A stretch of DNA of 64,000 bases from Stenotrophomonas sp. 169 (GTDB lineage Bacteria > Pseudomonadota > Gammaproteobacteria > Xanthomonadales > Xanthomonadaceae): contig NZ_CP061204.1 of assembly GCF_014621775.1 (NCBI RefSeq), forward strand, positions 2,066,501-2,130,500, written 5' to 3'. Under the pieces are notes generated by a model. It did not search any database. It was not told where the DNA came from and saw only the letters and a program-made list of their open reading frames with translations. Position numbers and translations under genes: made by a program. Positions 36,096-45,728 of this stretch are shown here, piece after piece. How positions within the stretch are numbered: the first letter of the stretch is position 1; the number at the start of each line of letters is the position of its first letter.

Positions 36096-36215
36096 GGCAG
36101 GGTCCCCGGTTATGTCAGTGTGATGGGGCCATCGTGGTGGGCAGGATGTCTCAGCGTCGTGAGCCGGGCTTCACGTACCGCCAACGCAGGGGGTCAGGGC
36201 AGCGCCGCTGCACCG

Positions 36216-36312
36216 GTAGCGCCGAGCCACGCTCGGCGGCCTTTCGATCCAACCAACGCGCACACCTCATTCCGACCGCGCAGCGCACTCGCCGAGCGTG
36301 GCTCGCCGCTAC
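36216..36312. repeat. Facing pair of GTAG palindromes
   Basis: GTAGCGCCGAGCCACGCTC (36216-36238) and the reverse-facing CGCCGAGCGTGGCTCGCCGCTAC (36290-36312; one G-to-C change in the arm) flank 51 bases of non-repeat sequence, just after the end of the tspO gene. The 224-base gap 36096-36319 holds nothing else. Confidence 0.88.
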
Positions 36313-36319
36313 CCTCTGC

Positions 36320-36814
36320 TCAGCCCAGCAGACCCGGATTGGCGCGCCAGACCGCCCAGTTCAAGGCCGAGGCAAACGAAATCCACGCCAGGTAAGGCAC
36401 CAGCAGCAGGGCAGCAAACCGGCTTGCCCGCCAGAAGCCCGCCATGGTCGCCAGCAGCACGAGGATCAGCAGCACGATGTCGGCGAAGGCAGGACCGCCC
36501 ATCCGCCAGCCAAAGAACAACCAGCTCCACAACCCATTCAGTGCCAACTGCACGACGAACAACTGCAGGGCGCCACGCTGTGCACGCCAGCCCCCTCGGC
36601 GCCACACCAGCCACGCCGAGAGGCCCATCAGCAGGTAGAGCACCGACCACACCGGTCCGAACACACCGGCGGGCGGCGCCCACGACGGCTTTGCCAGCGC
36701 CGCATAGAATTCACTGGCCGACACCGAGGCGGCCGCGCCCACGGCGGCGACAAGGAAGCACAGCAGGAGCCAGCCGAGCAGGGCCAGCAATGGACGTTTC
36801 GGCGGTCGACGCAT
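36320..36814 (-). CDS. tspO: TspO/MBR tryptophan-rich sensory protein
   Basis: A 164-residue five-helix membrane protein. The family signatures PSWAPPAGVFGPVWSVLYLLMG, QLALNGLWSWLFFG and PYLAWISFASALNWAVWR are all there. Bacterial TspO binds porphyrins and heme and regulates tetrapyrrole-linked genes in light or oxygen responses in some species. It is not next to bphO but the two share the tetrapyrrole theme. The ATG at 36814 is chosen; the longer frame upstream is not conserved. Confidence 0.92.
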   Translation of the reverse strand: MRRPPKRPLLALLGWLLLCFLVAAVGAAASVSASEFYAALAKPSWAPPAGVFGPVWSVLYLLMGLSAWLVWRRGGWRAQRGALQLFVVQLALNGLWSWLFFGWRMGGPAFADIVLLILVLLATMAGFWRASRFAALLLVPYLAWISFASALNWAVWRANPGLLG

Positions 36815-36963
36815 GGTGCACCGAATATCAGGAGGGCAGGGCAGCGCAGCATCGCACGTGCGCCAGCGCGGCGCCTCCACCCCGCCTGCACGCCTGTGTC
36901 CACCTGCACTACACAGCACGCTGCCTATGCTCTGTCCACACCCACCGCAGCGGCCGACCGACC

Positions 36964-37311
36964 ATGATCCCCACCTCCTACTGGCGCAAGAGCTGGGGCA
37001 CGTTCGTCAGGCCCAATTCCGGAACCTTCGATATCCTCGACATCTCCTGCCTGCAGGAACCGGCATCGCAGCGCATCGTGCATCTGTACGCGCTGCATGT
37101 GCAGTGCATGGAGTGCCAGCACGGCTTCGATGCCCGTGATGGCCACGGCATCAGCACGGTCACCGGGGCGCGCGTCCTTCGTTGCCCGCAGTGTGCCGCC
37201 AGCCAGGCCGTTGCGAACACCGAGCTGGTGCGCTTCGCGAGCAGCTCGACCTCGTCAGCGCGCCCACGCAGCGCCGCGTCGACGCAGCCCGCTCTGGCCA
37301 TGGCAGGCTGA
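36964..37311 (+). CDS. Hypothetical protein with two CxxC motifs
   Basis: A 115-residue protein not assigned to a family. It contains CMECQHGF and LRCPQCAAS about 26 residues apart, which together look like a zinc-ribbon. The C-terminal 30 residues are Ser/Ala-rich and probably disordered. It reads divergently from tspO; the ATG at 36964 is the first that fits the coding stretch, and a longer upstream frame overlaps tspO and is rejected. Confidence 0.6.
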   Translation: MIPTSYWRKSWGTFVRPNSGTFDILDISCLQEPASQRIVHLYALHVQCMECQHGFDARDGHGISTVTGARVLRCPQCAASQAVANTELVRFASSSTSSARPRSAASTQPALAMAG

Positions 37312-37390
37312 GGGGACTACGTCGCGGCGGCGACGCATCTGCGAAATAATAGGACCTTCGTAACGCAACGCAGCGAAGGACCCGACGCCC

Positions 37391-38443
37391 ATGCTTGATC
37401 TGATCGCGCAGCTCGGCCTCACCCATCCCATCATCCAGTCCCCCATGGCGGGCGTGTCGACGCCGCACCTTGCCGCCGCAGTCAGCAACGCGGGCGGCCT
37501 GGGCTCACTGGGGATCGGCGCAAGCACCGTGGCGCAGGCCCGCGAAGCCATCGAGGCTACCCGGCAACTGACCTCGCGCCCCTTCAACGTCAATGTGTTC
37601 TGTCATGCGCCGGCCACGCCGGGCTCGGCGCGCGATGCGGCGTGGATTGCCGCGCTGACGCCCTTGTTCAAGCAGCAGTCGAGCGAGCCGCCCACGCAGT
37701 TGCGCGAGATCTATCGATCTTTCCTGGGCGACGAGGAGAGCTTCCAGCTGCTGCTGGACCTCAAGCCGGCCGTGGTGAGCTTCCATTTCAATGTACCCCC
37801 GCCCGCACAGGTCGGCGCGCTGCGCGCTGCAGGCATCATTACCTTTGCGTCGGTGACATGTGTCGAGGAAGCAGCGCAGGCGACAGCCGCGGGTGTGGAT
37901 GTGCTGGTGGCCCAGGGCCACGAAGCCGGCGGTCATCGCGGCATGTTCGATCCTGACGCCTTGGATGAAGCGCTCAGCATGCCGGTGCTGGTCCGCCGGC
38001 TGGTGCGCGACGCGACACGGCCGGTCATCGCGGCCGGGGGCATCATGGACGGGCAGGGCATCCGCGCGGCGCTCGACCTCGGCGCGGTGGCGGCGCAGCT
38101 CGGCACCGCGTTCGTACTGTGCCCGGAGAGTGCGGCTGCGGAAGGCTATCGGACGGCGATGAAGGGTCCGCGCAACGCGCACACGCGGATGACGCGGGCG
38201 TTGTCAGGGCGCCCGGCGCGCGGCATCGTCAACCCGCTCATCGACTACGCCGACAGCCTCACCGACGCCGACCCGGCGGACTACCCGCTGGCCTACGACA
38301 TCGCAAAACAGCTGTTTGCTGCTTACGCCGCCCAAGGACGGACGGACGTCGGCGCGTTCTGGGCCGGGCAGGGGGCTCCATTGGCGCGCGAACTGCCTGC
38401 GCAGGCCCTGGTCAGCCTGCTGGCCGAGGAAATGACACGCTGA
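37391..38443 (+). CDS. Nitronate monooxygenase-like flavoprotein
   Basis: A 350-residue TIM-barrel FMN enzyme of the NMO/2-nitropropane dioxygenase family. [30 protein letters not shown] is the N-terminal signature; [16 protein letters not shown] holds the catalytic-site histidine region, and [36 protein letters not shown] is the FMN phosphate site. It oxidises nitronates or acts as an NAD(P)H:flavin/quinone reductase; the substrate cannot be decided here. Monocistronic. Confidence 0.88.
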   Translation: MLDLIAQLGLTHPIIQSPMAGVSTPHLAAAVSNAGGLGSLGIGASTVAQAREAIEATRQLTSRPFNVNVFCHAPATPGSARDAAWIAALTPLFKQQSSEPPTQLREIYRSFLGDEESFQLLLDLKPAVVSFHFNVPPPAQVGALRAAGIITFASVTCVEEAAQATAAGVDVLVAQGHEAGGHRGMFDPDALDEALSMPVLVRRLVRDATRPVIAAGGIMDGQGIRAALDLGAVAAQLGTAFVLCPESAAAEGYRTAMKGPRNAHTRMTRALSGRPARGIVNPLIDYADSLTDADPADYPLAYDIAKQLFAAYAAQGRTDVGAFWAGQGAPLARELPAQALVSLLAEEMTR

Positions 38444-38444
38444 C

Positions 38445-39131
38445 TCAGCGCTGCCAGTACACCGCAGGCAACAGCGCCTGCAGTTTCTGCTGCGCCTCCT
38501 CGATCGTGAACGGTGGCGTGCGGGGCGGATCGTACACCTCCGGACGGGTCCCCTTGACCAGCAGGTCGATGGCAACACACTGTCCGCCGTGCACGGCACG
38601 GTAGCTGTCAGCGGACACGTAGTGGCTCATCGCCGCATCACCGGCGCGGAAGTGGGTGAAAGGGACGCCGCCGATCTCGACCTGCCCAGCGGCAGGGCCG
38701 GTGGATTCGGCGGGCAGCTGCAGGCAGGCCGCCATCGATGATGGATCGGCACTGACGCCGATGCGCATGGCAGCGGTAGTGACCTCGTTGGACCCATCCA
38801 GTACGACCGCGACCACGCGGCGACCTTCGCTTCCCGGTTCGGCGAACAGCTTCCAGCTGCCAGGTGTGAGCGCGCCGGACTCCACGTCGGCCCCGACGCG
38901 GGCGCCAGGCACCGGGCGCAGCGCGAGCCCGGACGCCTCATCGACGAACGCAGGCTGCACGACAGCCGGACGTACTGCCGGAACCGGCGCAGCGGGGGCT
39001 GAGGCGTTTGCCGCTGCACCCTGATCGCCCGATTCCTCGTCGACGCGGTCCGGCGCTGGGTTGCAGCCGGTAAGCGCCGCTGCCGTGGCGATCAACAGGC
39101 CGGCCGCCACCGTGTGCGAATTTCCCATCAT
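38445..39131 (-). CDS. Putative lipoprotein
   Basis: A 228-residue protein with a signal peptide ending in lipobox LTGC (Cys23), so anchored to a membrane on the periplasmic side. A low-complexity Ala/Pro linker follows, then a folded domain with no recognised family. It converges with the flavoprotein gene, one base away. Unknown function. Confidence 0.72.
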   Translation of the reverse strand: MMGNSHTVAAGLLIATAAALTGCNPAPDRVDEESGDQGAAANASAPAAPVPAVRPAVVQPAFVDEASGLALRPVPGARVGADVESGALTPGSWKLFAEPGSEGRRVVAVVLDGSNEVTTAAMRIGVSADPSSMAACLQLPAESTGPAAGQVEIGGVPFTHFRAGDAAMSHYVSADSYRAVHGGQCVAIDLLVKGTRPEVYDPPRTPPFTIEEAQQKLQALLPAVYWQR

Positions 39132-39239
39132 CAGAAGCGTCCACCTTGATGTCGATGCAGAGCCGTATCCTACCCAGAGCAGGCGTGCTCGCAGGGAGAA
39201 AGCGCCGAAGGCGGCGTTCGCGCGTGGGTTGAACCGAGG

Positions 39240-39378
39240 GTAGAGCCGACGGTAGAGCCGACTTCAGTCGGCTGCGTGCAAAAACAGCCGACTGAAGTCG
39301 GCTCTACCGGAGCGCAAAAGCAGCCGACTGAAGTCGGCTCTACCAGAGAGCAAAAGCAGCGACTGAAGTCGGCTCTAC
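39240..39378. repeat. Cluster of GTAG palindromes
   Basis: One truncated head (GTAGAGCCGAC at 39240), a full forward copy at 39252-39273 and three reverse copies at 39286-39307, 39322-39343 and 39358-39378, the last lacking two bases. They are spaced by 12-15 bases of A-rich sequence. They fill a 415-base gap (39132-39546) between the lipoprotein gene and the receiver gene, where nothing else is recognised. Confidence 0.9.
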
Positions 39379-39546
39379 CAGAGCGCGCCAGACCGCGAAC
39401 GAGCGCGGAAACAGGGCGCGAAAGCAGCAGAGCGAACGCAAACGCAGCCGACGCGCGTCGGTTCAACCGCCGAACCCGGCGACAACGAGGCGTGAAGATA
39501 CTCCCGTACGCCATCACGCCATGAACTACCGCAATGCGGGACACTC

Positions 39547-39933
39547 ATGCGCATGGACACACATGTTTCGCTAAGCCCCGATGCGCCGCGCATCCTGGTG
39601 GTCGAGGACGAAATCGAGCTCTCGATCTTGATGCAGACCATCCTCACCGGTGAGGGTTACGGTGTAGAACAGGCCTACTCGCTCTCAGACGCGCTGCATT
39701 CCATCGATGACGAAGCCTTCGATGCGGCGATCCTTGACGTTGAACTGCGCGATGGCGTCGTGTTTTCAGTTGCGGATGCGTTGAAAGCGCGCGGAATCCC
39801 CTACTTCTTCCTGTCGGCTGTCTACAAAGGCCTTGTGCCGCGGGCGCATCGCGATGCGCGGTTTCTCAGCAAGCCGTATGAGATCGAAGAGCTGAAGCGT
39901 TACGTCGCCGAAAGCCTCAGCGGCGTCAACTGA
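39547..39933 (+). CDS. Single-domain response regulator
   Basis: A 128-residue receiver. It has ILVVEDEIELSILMQ, phospho-acceptor Asp in AILDVELRDG, and LSKPYEIEELKRY. It resembles the receiver at 3912 (same VVEDE and LDVELRDG-type core), both of which resemble partners of HWE kinases. No kinase is adjacent. An ATG at 39553 is an alternative start. Confidence 0.87.
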   Translation: MRMDTHVSLSPDAPRILVVEDEIELSILMQTILTGEGYGVEQAYSLSDALHSIDDEAFDAAILDVELRDGVVFSVADALKARGIPYFFLSAVYKGLVPRAHRDARFLSKPYEIEELKRYVAESLSGVN

Positions 39934-40000
39934 AAGCACCCGCACACGCAGCAGACATGGGCTCGGGCACGATCAGTCCATCTCCCTGGAACGTGCCCCC

Positions 40001-40813
40001 ATGCCTGCAACCCACACTACGCTTGCCCAGCACGTGGCGATCGTCACCGGCGCCAGTTCCGGCATCGGACTCGCCGTGGCCGAGGCCATGGCAGCGGCCG
40101 GTGCCGCCGTGGTGATCAACTATCACTCGCAGGAAGCGCCGGCAGACGACCTGGCCGAGCGCATCATCGCCGCGGGTGGACGAGCCACGGTGATCCAGGC
40201 CGACGTCGCCGATGAGGCCGATGTGGCACGCCTGTTCAATGAGACCGTGGACGTGTACGGACGCGTGGATATCGTGGTGTGCAACTCGGGTGTGCAGAAA
40301 GATGCGGCGATCGCGGACATGACGCTCGAGGACTGGAACACGGTCATCGACGTCAACCTGACGGGGCAGTTCCTCTGTGCGCGCGAAGCAGTCCGGCACT
40401 TCCGTCGGCAGCCCCGCAGCGGCAGACCGGCGCGCAGTGCGGGCACGGTCATCGCCATGAGTTCGGTGCATGAAATCATCCCGTGGGCGGGTCATATCAA
40501 CTACGCCTCCGCCAAGGGCGGCAGCCGGATGCTCACCCGTTCGCTGGCACAGGAGGTGGCCGCGGATGGCATCCGCATCAATGCCATCGCGCCGGGCGCG
40601 ATACGCACCCCGATCAACAAAGAGGCATGGGAAACCGAAGCCGCGCTGGAAAAACTGCTGCGGCTGGTGCCTTACGGTCGCATCGGCGAGCCGGAAGACG
40701 TCGCCCGTGCGGCGGTCTGGCTCGCGTCGGACGACGCCGACTATGTCACCGGCACCACGCTGTTCGTCGACGGCGGCATGTCGCTGTATCCGGAGTTCCG
40801 CGACAACGGCTGA
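40001..40813 (+). CDS. SDR oxidoreductase, glucose 1-dehydrogenase-like
   Basis: A 270-residue classical short-chain dehydrogenase. Cofactor motif TGASSGIGLAVAE (TGxxxGIG), the NAG-like NSG in VVCNSG, catalytic Ser in AMSSVHE and Tyr-Lys in YASAKGG, then INAIAPGAIRTPI and the C-terminal YVTGTTLFVDGGMSLYPEF typical of glucose 1-dehydrogenases. Oxidation of a sugar or polyol with NAD(P) is expected. It is followed 119 bases later by a DUF2231 membrane protein and a sugar dehydrogenase lipoprotein, so a sugar-oxidation cluster is plausible. Confidence 0.85.
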   Translation: MPATHTTLAQHVAIVTGASSGIGLAVAEAMAAAGAAVVINYHSQEAPADDLAERIIAAGGRATVIQADVADEADVARLFNETVDVYGRVDIVVCNSGVQKDAAIADMTLEDWNTVIDVNLTGQFLCAREAVRHFRRQPRSGRPARSAGTVIAMSSVHEIIPWAGHINYASAKGGSRMLTRSLAQEVAADGIRINAIAPGAIRTPINKEAWETEAALEKLLRLVPYGRIGEPEDVARAAVWLASDDADYVTGTTLFVDGGMSLYPEFRDNG

Positions 40814-40932
40814 GACCGACGGGGCAGGGCACGGCGCTGGCGATGGGCGTCGGCGCGGAAGAGGGCATTGCCGTCACAACTGCAGTGGCAGCATGGGACA
40901 CCTTCCCAGACCCTCTCCCCAAGGAGCCTGCC

Positions 40933-41349
40933 ATGGAATCAACCGTCGTCGTGACCCGAACCCGGGTCATCCATCCTGTCCACGCTGCCGTGCTCGGCGG
41001 GGTCTTTCCGCTGTTCCTCGGCGCCTTGCTGGCCGACTACGCCTATTGGAGCACCTACGAGATCCAGTGGAGCAACTTCGCGGCGTGGCTGCTGGTGGGC
41101 GCGATGGTGATGACCACCCTGGCCCTGCTGGCCGGCATCGTCGGCCTGGTTCGCGGCAGCCGCCAGCTGCCTTATGTGATCGTGCTGGTGGTGACGTGGC
41201 TGGTGGGCTTCTTCGATTCGCTGCACCATGCGCGCGATGCGTGGGCGATCATGCCCGGCGCTCTGGTGATGACCGTCATCGCCACCCTGCTGGCCTTCGT
41301 GGCCACCTGGATCGGCTTTTCCACCCTGCGCGCAGGAGGTGTCCGATGA
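40933..41349 (+). CDS. DUF2231 membrane protein
   Basis: A 138-residue protein with four hydrophobic segments of the DUF2231 type (HPVHAAVLGGVFPLFLGALLADYAYW at the start). The initial VIHPVHAA histidine is conserved in the family. AAGGAG lies 7 bases before the ATG. Its stop overlaps the next gene by 4 bases (ATGA), so it is coupled to the sugar dehydrogenase lipoprotein; DUF2231 proteins are frequent partners of such dehydrogenases, possibly as electron-transfer membrane anchors. Confidence 0.85.
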   Translation: MESTVVVTRTRVIHPVHAAVLGGVFPLFLGALLADYAYWSTYEIQWSNFAAWLLVGAMVMTTLALLAGIVGLVRGSRQLPYVIVLVVTWLVGFFDSLHHARDAWAIMPGALVMTVIATLLAFVATWIGFSTLRAGGVR

Positions 41350-42644
41350 GCCGCCAGATCGTGAAGATTCTCAGCGTGTCCGTGCTTGCCGCTTCAGTGG
41401 CCGCCTGCAGTGGCAAAGCCCCGCAGATGGACCAGTACGGCCAGAACCCTGAGCTGCCCAAGCCCAACCGTACGTTGATGCCGGACATGACCATTGCCAA
41501 GCCGGCGCAGTGGGGAGATCGCGTGCCGACCGTGCCGGCGGGGTATCGCATCGCCGCCATCGCCACCGATCTGAACATTCCGCGGCAGACGCTGGTGCTG
41601 CCCAACGGTGACATCCTGGTGGCCGAAGGGCGCGGCGGCAGTGCGCCCAACCTGAAACCGAAGGACGTTATCGCCGGCAAGATCAAGGCGAAGGGCAACA
41701 CGCAGGTCAAGAGCGGAAACCGCCTGACGCTGCTGCGCGATGCCGATGGCGATGGCGTCTACGAAACGAAGACCGTTTACGCCGACAAGCTCAATGCGCC
41801 GTATGGCTTGGCGCTGATCGGCAACGCGTTGTACGTGGCCAACCAGGATGCCCTGGTGCGGTTCGATTACAGTGAAGGCCAGACCCAGGCCAGCGGAGCG
41901 CCGACCAAGGTCACCGACCTGCCGTCAGCGATCAACCACCATTGGACCAAATCACTCACCGCCAGCGCGGATGGCCGGTATCTGTACGTGGGCATCGGCT
42001 CCAACAGCAACATCACCGAACGCGGCATGGCCGCCGAAGTGGACCGGGCGGTGGTGTGGCAGATCGATGCGCAGAGCGGCGCGCACAAGACCTACGCGAC
42101 CGGCATTCGCAACCCCACGGCGCTGGCCGTGCAGCCCGGCACTGGCACGGTGTGGGCGGTGGTCAACGAGCGCGATGAGATCGGACCGAACCTGGTGCCT
42201 GATTACCTGACGTCCGTGCGCGAAGGTGGTTTCTACGGCTGGCCTTACAGCTACTGGGGCAAGAACGTGGACACCCGGGTGATGCCGCAGAATCCAGAGA
42301 AGGTCGCGTCTGCGCTTACACCGGATTACGCACTGGGCTCGCATGTCGCGGCGCTGGGCGTCTCGTTCTCCACTGCCACGATGGGCGCGAAGTTTGCGGA
42401 CGGTGTGTTCGTGGGTGAGCATGGCAGCTGGAACCGCAACCCGCCGGTTGGCTACAAGGTGGTGTTCGTTCCGTTCCGTGATGGTCGCCCGGCCGGTGAG
42501 CCGATCGACTTTGTGTCCGGGTTCCTCGGCGAAGACGGCAAGACCCGCGGTCGCCCTGTAGGCGTGACGGTGGATCCGCGCGGCGCACTGATCGTCGCCG
42601 ATGATCTGGCCAACACCATCTGGCGCATCACCCCGACCCAGTAA
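41346..42644 (+). CDS. Sorbosone dehydrogenase-family lipoprotein
   Basis: A 432-residue exported lipoprotein (lipobox VAAC, Cys21) with a six-bladed beta-propeller like PQQ-dependent aldose/sorbosone dehydrogenases (COG2133). Family blocks include LPNGDILVAEGRGG, LNAPYGLALIGNALYVANQDALVRFDY, INHHWTKSLTASADGRYLYVGIGSNSNI, GIRNPTALAVQPGTGTVWAVVNERDEIG and FVGEHGSWNRNPPVGYKV. An extracytoplasmic sugar or aldehyde oxidation is expected. ATGA coupling to DUF2231 upstream. Confidence 0.88.
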   Translation: MSRQIVKILSVSVLAASVAACSGKAPQMDQYGQNPELPKPNRTLMPDMTIAKPAQWGDRVPTVPAGYRIAAIATDLNIPRQTLVLPNGDILVAEGRGGSAPNLKPKDVIAGKIKAKGNTQVKSGNRLTLLRDADGDGVYETKTVYADKLNAPYGLALIGNALYVANQDALVRFDYSEGQTQASGAPTKVTDLPSAINHHWTKSLTASADGRYLYVGIGSNSNITERGMAAEVDRAVVWQIDAQSGAHKTYATGIRNPTALAVQPGTGTVWAVVNERDEIGPNLVPDYLTSVREGGFYGWPYSYWGKNVDTRVMPQNPEKVASALTPDYALGSHVAALGVSFSTATMGAKFADGVFVGEHGSWNRNPPVGYKVVFVPFRDGRPAGEPIDFVSGFLGEDGKTRGRPVGVTVDPRGALIVADDLANTIWRITPTQ

Positions 42645-42647
42645 GCG

Positions 42648-42707
42648 GTAGCGCCGAGCCATGCTCGGCGACGCGGAAACCGGAAACGGCCGAGCACGCC
42701 TCGGCAC
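42648..42707 (+). repeat. GTAG palindrome plus degenerate copy
   Basis: GTAGCGCCGAGCCATGCTCGGCG at 42648-42670 begins right after the dehydrogenase stop codon; a headless copy (GCCGAGCACGCCTCGGC) follows at about 42688-42704. It lies between convergent genes. Confidence 0.85.
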
Positions 42708-42730
42708 CACTCCCTGGCCAGCCCGCCCGC

Positions 42731-45661
42731 TCAGTGCGGGCTGTCCAGCACGGTCTGCAGCCGGGTGGCCAGCTCGTCCAGCGTGAACGGCTTGCCGATC
42801 AGGTGCACCCCTGAATCCAACACGCCGTCATGCACCAGTGCGTTGCGGCTGTAGCCGGTGGTGAACAGGACTTTCAACGCCGGCCGCCGCCGGCGTGCTT
42901 CATCGGCCAACTGCCGTCCGTTGATTTCCGGCATCAGCACATCGGTGAACAGCAACGCGATGTCCGGGTGTGCGTCCAGATGCTTCAACGCCGCGCTTGC
43001 GCCATCAGCGGCCAGCACCTGATAACCGAGCTCGGTCAGCGCGTCGATGGAAAACTGGCGCACGCCGGGCTCGTCATCGACCACCAGCACCCGCTGCTGC
43101 TGCCCAGCGGGCAGCGGCGGCTTCACCAGCGCAGGCGAAGCTGGCGCCGCATCGACGACCGCCGAAAGCCGGGGCAGGTACACCCGCACCGTCGTACCTT
43201 CACCCAGCGCCGAGACGATGCGCACGTGTCCAGCCGATTGCTTGACGAAGCCGTACACCTGGGACAGCCCGAGCCCTGTGCCCTGGCCGACCTTCTTGGT
43301 GGTGAAGAACGGATCGAATGCCTTGCCGATGACCTCCGGCGACATGCCGCTGCCGTTGTCCGCCACGCTGATCAGTACGTAGTCGCCTGCAGGTATGCCG
43401 GCATGCACCTGCGACGAATCGTCCGGCAATGTGCAGTTGGACGTCTCCACGGTCAGTCGGCCACCGCCTGGCATCGCATCGCGCGCATTGACGGCCAGGT
43501 TCAGGACGACGTTCTCCAACTGGTTGACGTCGGCGAAGGTGCTCCACAGCTCGGCGGCAAGCACGGTCTGCAGGCGGATGCTGCTGCCCAGCGAATGCAC
43601 CAGCAGGTCCGACATGCCCGCCACCAGTCGATTGGCGTCCACCGGCACCGGCTGCAGCGGCTGCTGGCGTGAGAAGGCCAGCAACCGTTGGGTCAGCAGC
43701 GCCGCGCGGCGCGCCCCTTCGATCGCCATGTCGATGTAGCGCTTGGAGCGCTCATCCTCATCGCCCACCCGCATCGCCAGCAGGTCCAAGGGGCCGATCA
43801 CGGTGGCCAGCATGTTGTTGAAATCGTGCGCGATGCCGCCGGTCAACTGGCCCACGGCTTCCATCTTCTGGCTCTGCCGCAGCGCATCCTCCACCCGCGT
43901 GCGCTCGGCCACTTCCGCCAGCACACGACTTTCCAGTTCTTCGTTCAGTTCTTTCAGCTGTGCATCGGCACGCTTGCGCGCGGTGACGTCGATGGCCACG
44001 CCTAGCACCCGCACGCAGCGGTTGTCTTCAAACATCCCGCGGCCCTTGGCGGCCACCCAGCGAACGACGCCGTCCTCCTTGCCAACCGTCCGGTACTCCA
44101 CGTCGTACAGGGCGCGTCTGTCGGGATCAGCGGCAGCGAGGAACGCCGCGGTTGTCGCTTCACGGTCCTGCGGGTGGATGCCCTCGTAGAAATCACGCAG
44201 GGTGACCTCGACGTGGGCGGAAATCCCGAACATCGCCTTGGTACGTCGTGGCCAGATCAGTTGATCGTGCACCAGGTCCACGTCCCAGAAGCCCATGTCG
44301 CCGGCTTCGGTGGCGAAGCGCAGACGTTCCTCGCTCTCGGCCAGCGCGGCCTCCGCCGCCTTGCGGCTGGTCAGGTCGAGCATCGCACCGATCATGCGCT
44401 GGGGCGTGCCGGCGGCATCACGCAGCACCGTACCCCGGTCCAGCACGGAGGCATACGTGCCATCGGCTCGCTGGAAACGGTACTCGCCGGACCATCCGGA
44501 GCGATCGCTGTCGATCACCGCATGGATGTCCGCATCGACGCGCGCCCGGTCATCCGGGTGGATGTGGTCGATCCACCACTGCGCCGTCGTCTCGCTCAGC
44601 ACATGGCCAAACAGCGTCACCAGCGCCTCGTTCCAGATCACCTGGCCATCGCGCATGCGCCAGTCCCAGATCGCATCGTTGGTCGCCTGGGCAGCCAAGC
44701 GGTAACGCTCCTCGACTTCAAGGTGGCGTTCCTCTGCCGCCTTGCGGTCGGTGATATCCAGGGAGGTGCCGATGAGCCCCACCACCGCGCCGTCCGCATC
44801 GCGCAGGGGCGCCTTGGTCGACAGCCAGAACGCACGCCGACCGTCGGGGAAACTGACCGCCTCTTCCAGTTGCTCGGAGTGGCCACTGCGCATGACGCGC
44901 TCGTCGGTCGCCATCAGCGCGGCCGCCTGCGCCGGGTCGCTCAACAGCTCGGCGTCGGTTCGGCCGATGTACTGCTCCGGGGGCAGGCCGATCAACTCGG
45001 TCGTGCCTCGGTTGCCGATCAGGATCCGCCCTTGGCGGTCCTTTGCGTACACCACACCGGGCGCTGCTTCGACGAACGAACGCAACAGGGTCTGTGCCTG
45101 GTCACGCTCAATTTCCATCCGGCGGCGGTCCTCGATGTCGATCAGCACGCCGGGGAATCCCACGGGCCGGCCGTCGGCGTCCGTCTCCACACGGCCCGCC
45201 GCTTCGATCCAGCGGTACGTGCCGTCCACGCCGCGCGTGCGGTACTGGTGGATGTAACGTCCGCCGCGCTCGAGCGCATCGGCGACTGCAGCTTCCAGAC
45301 CGGCCTGGTCGTCCGGATGCACGCGCTCCACCATCTGCTGCAGCGGGAGCTCGGTGCCGGCCAACGAAGCATCCAGGCCAAAGGCCTGCGCAAGCGCGGC
45401 GTCGACGGTCAACCGATCTCGCTGCACATCCCAGAACCAGGTGCCGATGATGGCGCCGGCGGCCAGTGCCAACCTCACATGCTCGGCGTCGCGCTCGCTT
45501 CGGCGCTGGGGGGAGTCAGAAGGATTCAAGAAGGTCTCGCGATGGCAGCTGTCGTCAGGGACCCGCGCACCCACCTGCGGCCAGACCGGCCGGGGTGTCG
45601 CAATCAGGCTGCCTAGATTAGCGCCGCCGCCCCCTGCGATGGAACTGTTTTCGGCGGCCAC
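42731..45661 (-). CDS. Multi-PAS hybrid histidine kinase
   Basis: A 976-residue soluble sensor kinase. Four to five PAS/PAC domains cover about residues 60-570 (repeated GVLIDIEDRRR, GTSLDITDRKAAEER, GAMLDLTSRKAAEAAL and GVAIDVTARKRADAQL ends). A coiled coil leads into His612 ([13 protein letters not shown]), N-box NLAVNARDAMPGGG, KVGQGTGLGLSQVYGFVKQSAG and a C-terminal receiver with Asp907 (LLFTDVLMPEINGRQ). Same architecture class as the frameshifted kinase at 20928. GTG at 45661 is used; a TTG start 46 codons later, at LNPSDSPQ, is also plausible and would remove an unstructured stretch. Confidence 0.88.
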   Translation of the reverse strand: MAAENSSIAGGGGANLGSLIATPRPVWPQVGARVPDDSCHRETFLNPSDSPQRRSERDAEHVRLALAAGAIIGTWFWDVQRDRLTVDAALAQAFGLDASLAGTELPLQQMVERVHPDDQAGLEAAVADALERGGRYIHQYRTRGVDGTYRWIEAAGRVETDADGRPVGFPGVLIDIEDRRRMEIERDQAQTLLRSFVEAAPGVVYAKDRQGRILIGNRGTTELIGLPPEQYIGRTDAELLSDPAQAAALMATDERVMRSGHSEQLEEAVSFPDGRRAFWLSTKAPLRDADGAVVGLIGTSLDITDRKAAEERHLEVEERYRLAAQATNDAIWDWRMRDGQVIWNEALVTLFGHVLSETTAQWWIDHIHPDDRARVDADIHAVIDSDRSGWSGEYRFQRADGTYASVLDRGTVLRDAAGTPQRMIGAMLDLTSRKAAEAALAESEERLRFATEAGDMGFWDVDLVHDQLIWPRRTKAMFGISAHVEVTLRDFYEGIHPQDREATTAAFLAAADPDRRALYDVEYRTVGKEDGVVRWVAAKGRGMFEDNRCVRVLGVAIDVTARKRADAQLKELNEELESRVLAEVAERTRVEDALRQSQKMEAVGQLTGGIAHDFNNMLATVIGPLDLLAMRVGDEDERSKRYIDMAIEGARRAALLTQRLLAFSRQQPLQPVPVDANRLVAGMSDLLVHSLGSSIRLQTVLAAELWSTFADVNQLENVVLNLAVNARDAMPGGGRLTVETSNCTLPDDSSQVHAGIPAGDYVLISVADNGSGMSPEVIGKAFDPFFTTKKVGQGTGLGLSQVYGFVKQSAGHVRIVSALGEGTTVRVYLPRLSAVVDAAPASPALVKPPLPAGQQQRVLVVDDEPGVRQFSIDALTELGYQVLAADGASAALKHLDAHPDIALLFTDVLMPEINGRQLADEARRRRPALKVLFTTGYSRNALVHDGVLDSGVHLIGKPFTLDELATRLQTVLDSPH

Positions 45662-45728
45662 GCGGGGCGACAGGCGTGGCGACCTTGCTGGCTGTCCAGC
45701 CAGGTCGCCGCGCCTTGCCGGGAGGGCG

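Noticed and set aside
36298..37311. 337-codon frame upstream of the two-CxxC protein
   Set aside because: The first two thirds overlap tspO on the other strand and have no domain; only the last 115 residues look coding.
42731..45661. Frameshift in this hybrid kinase as in the others
   Set aside because: The frame is open through all PAS domains, the kinase core and the receiver; no break is needed.
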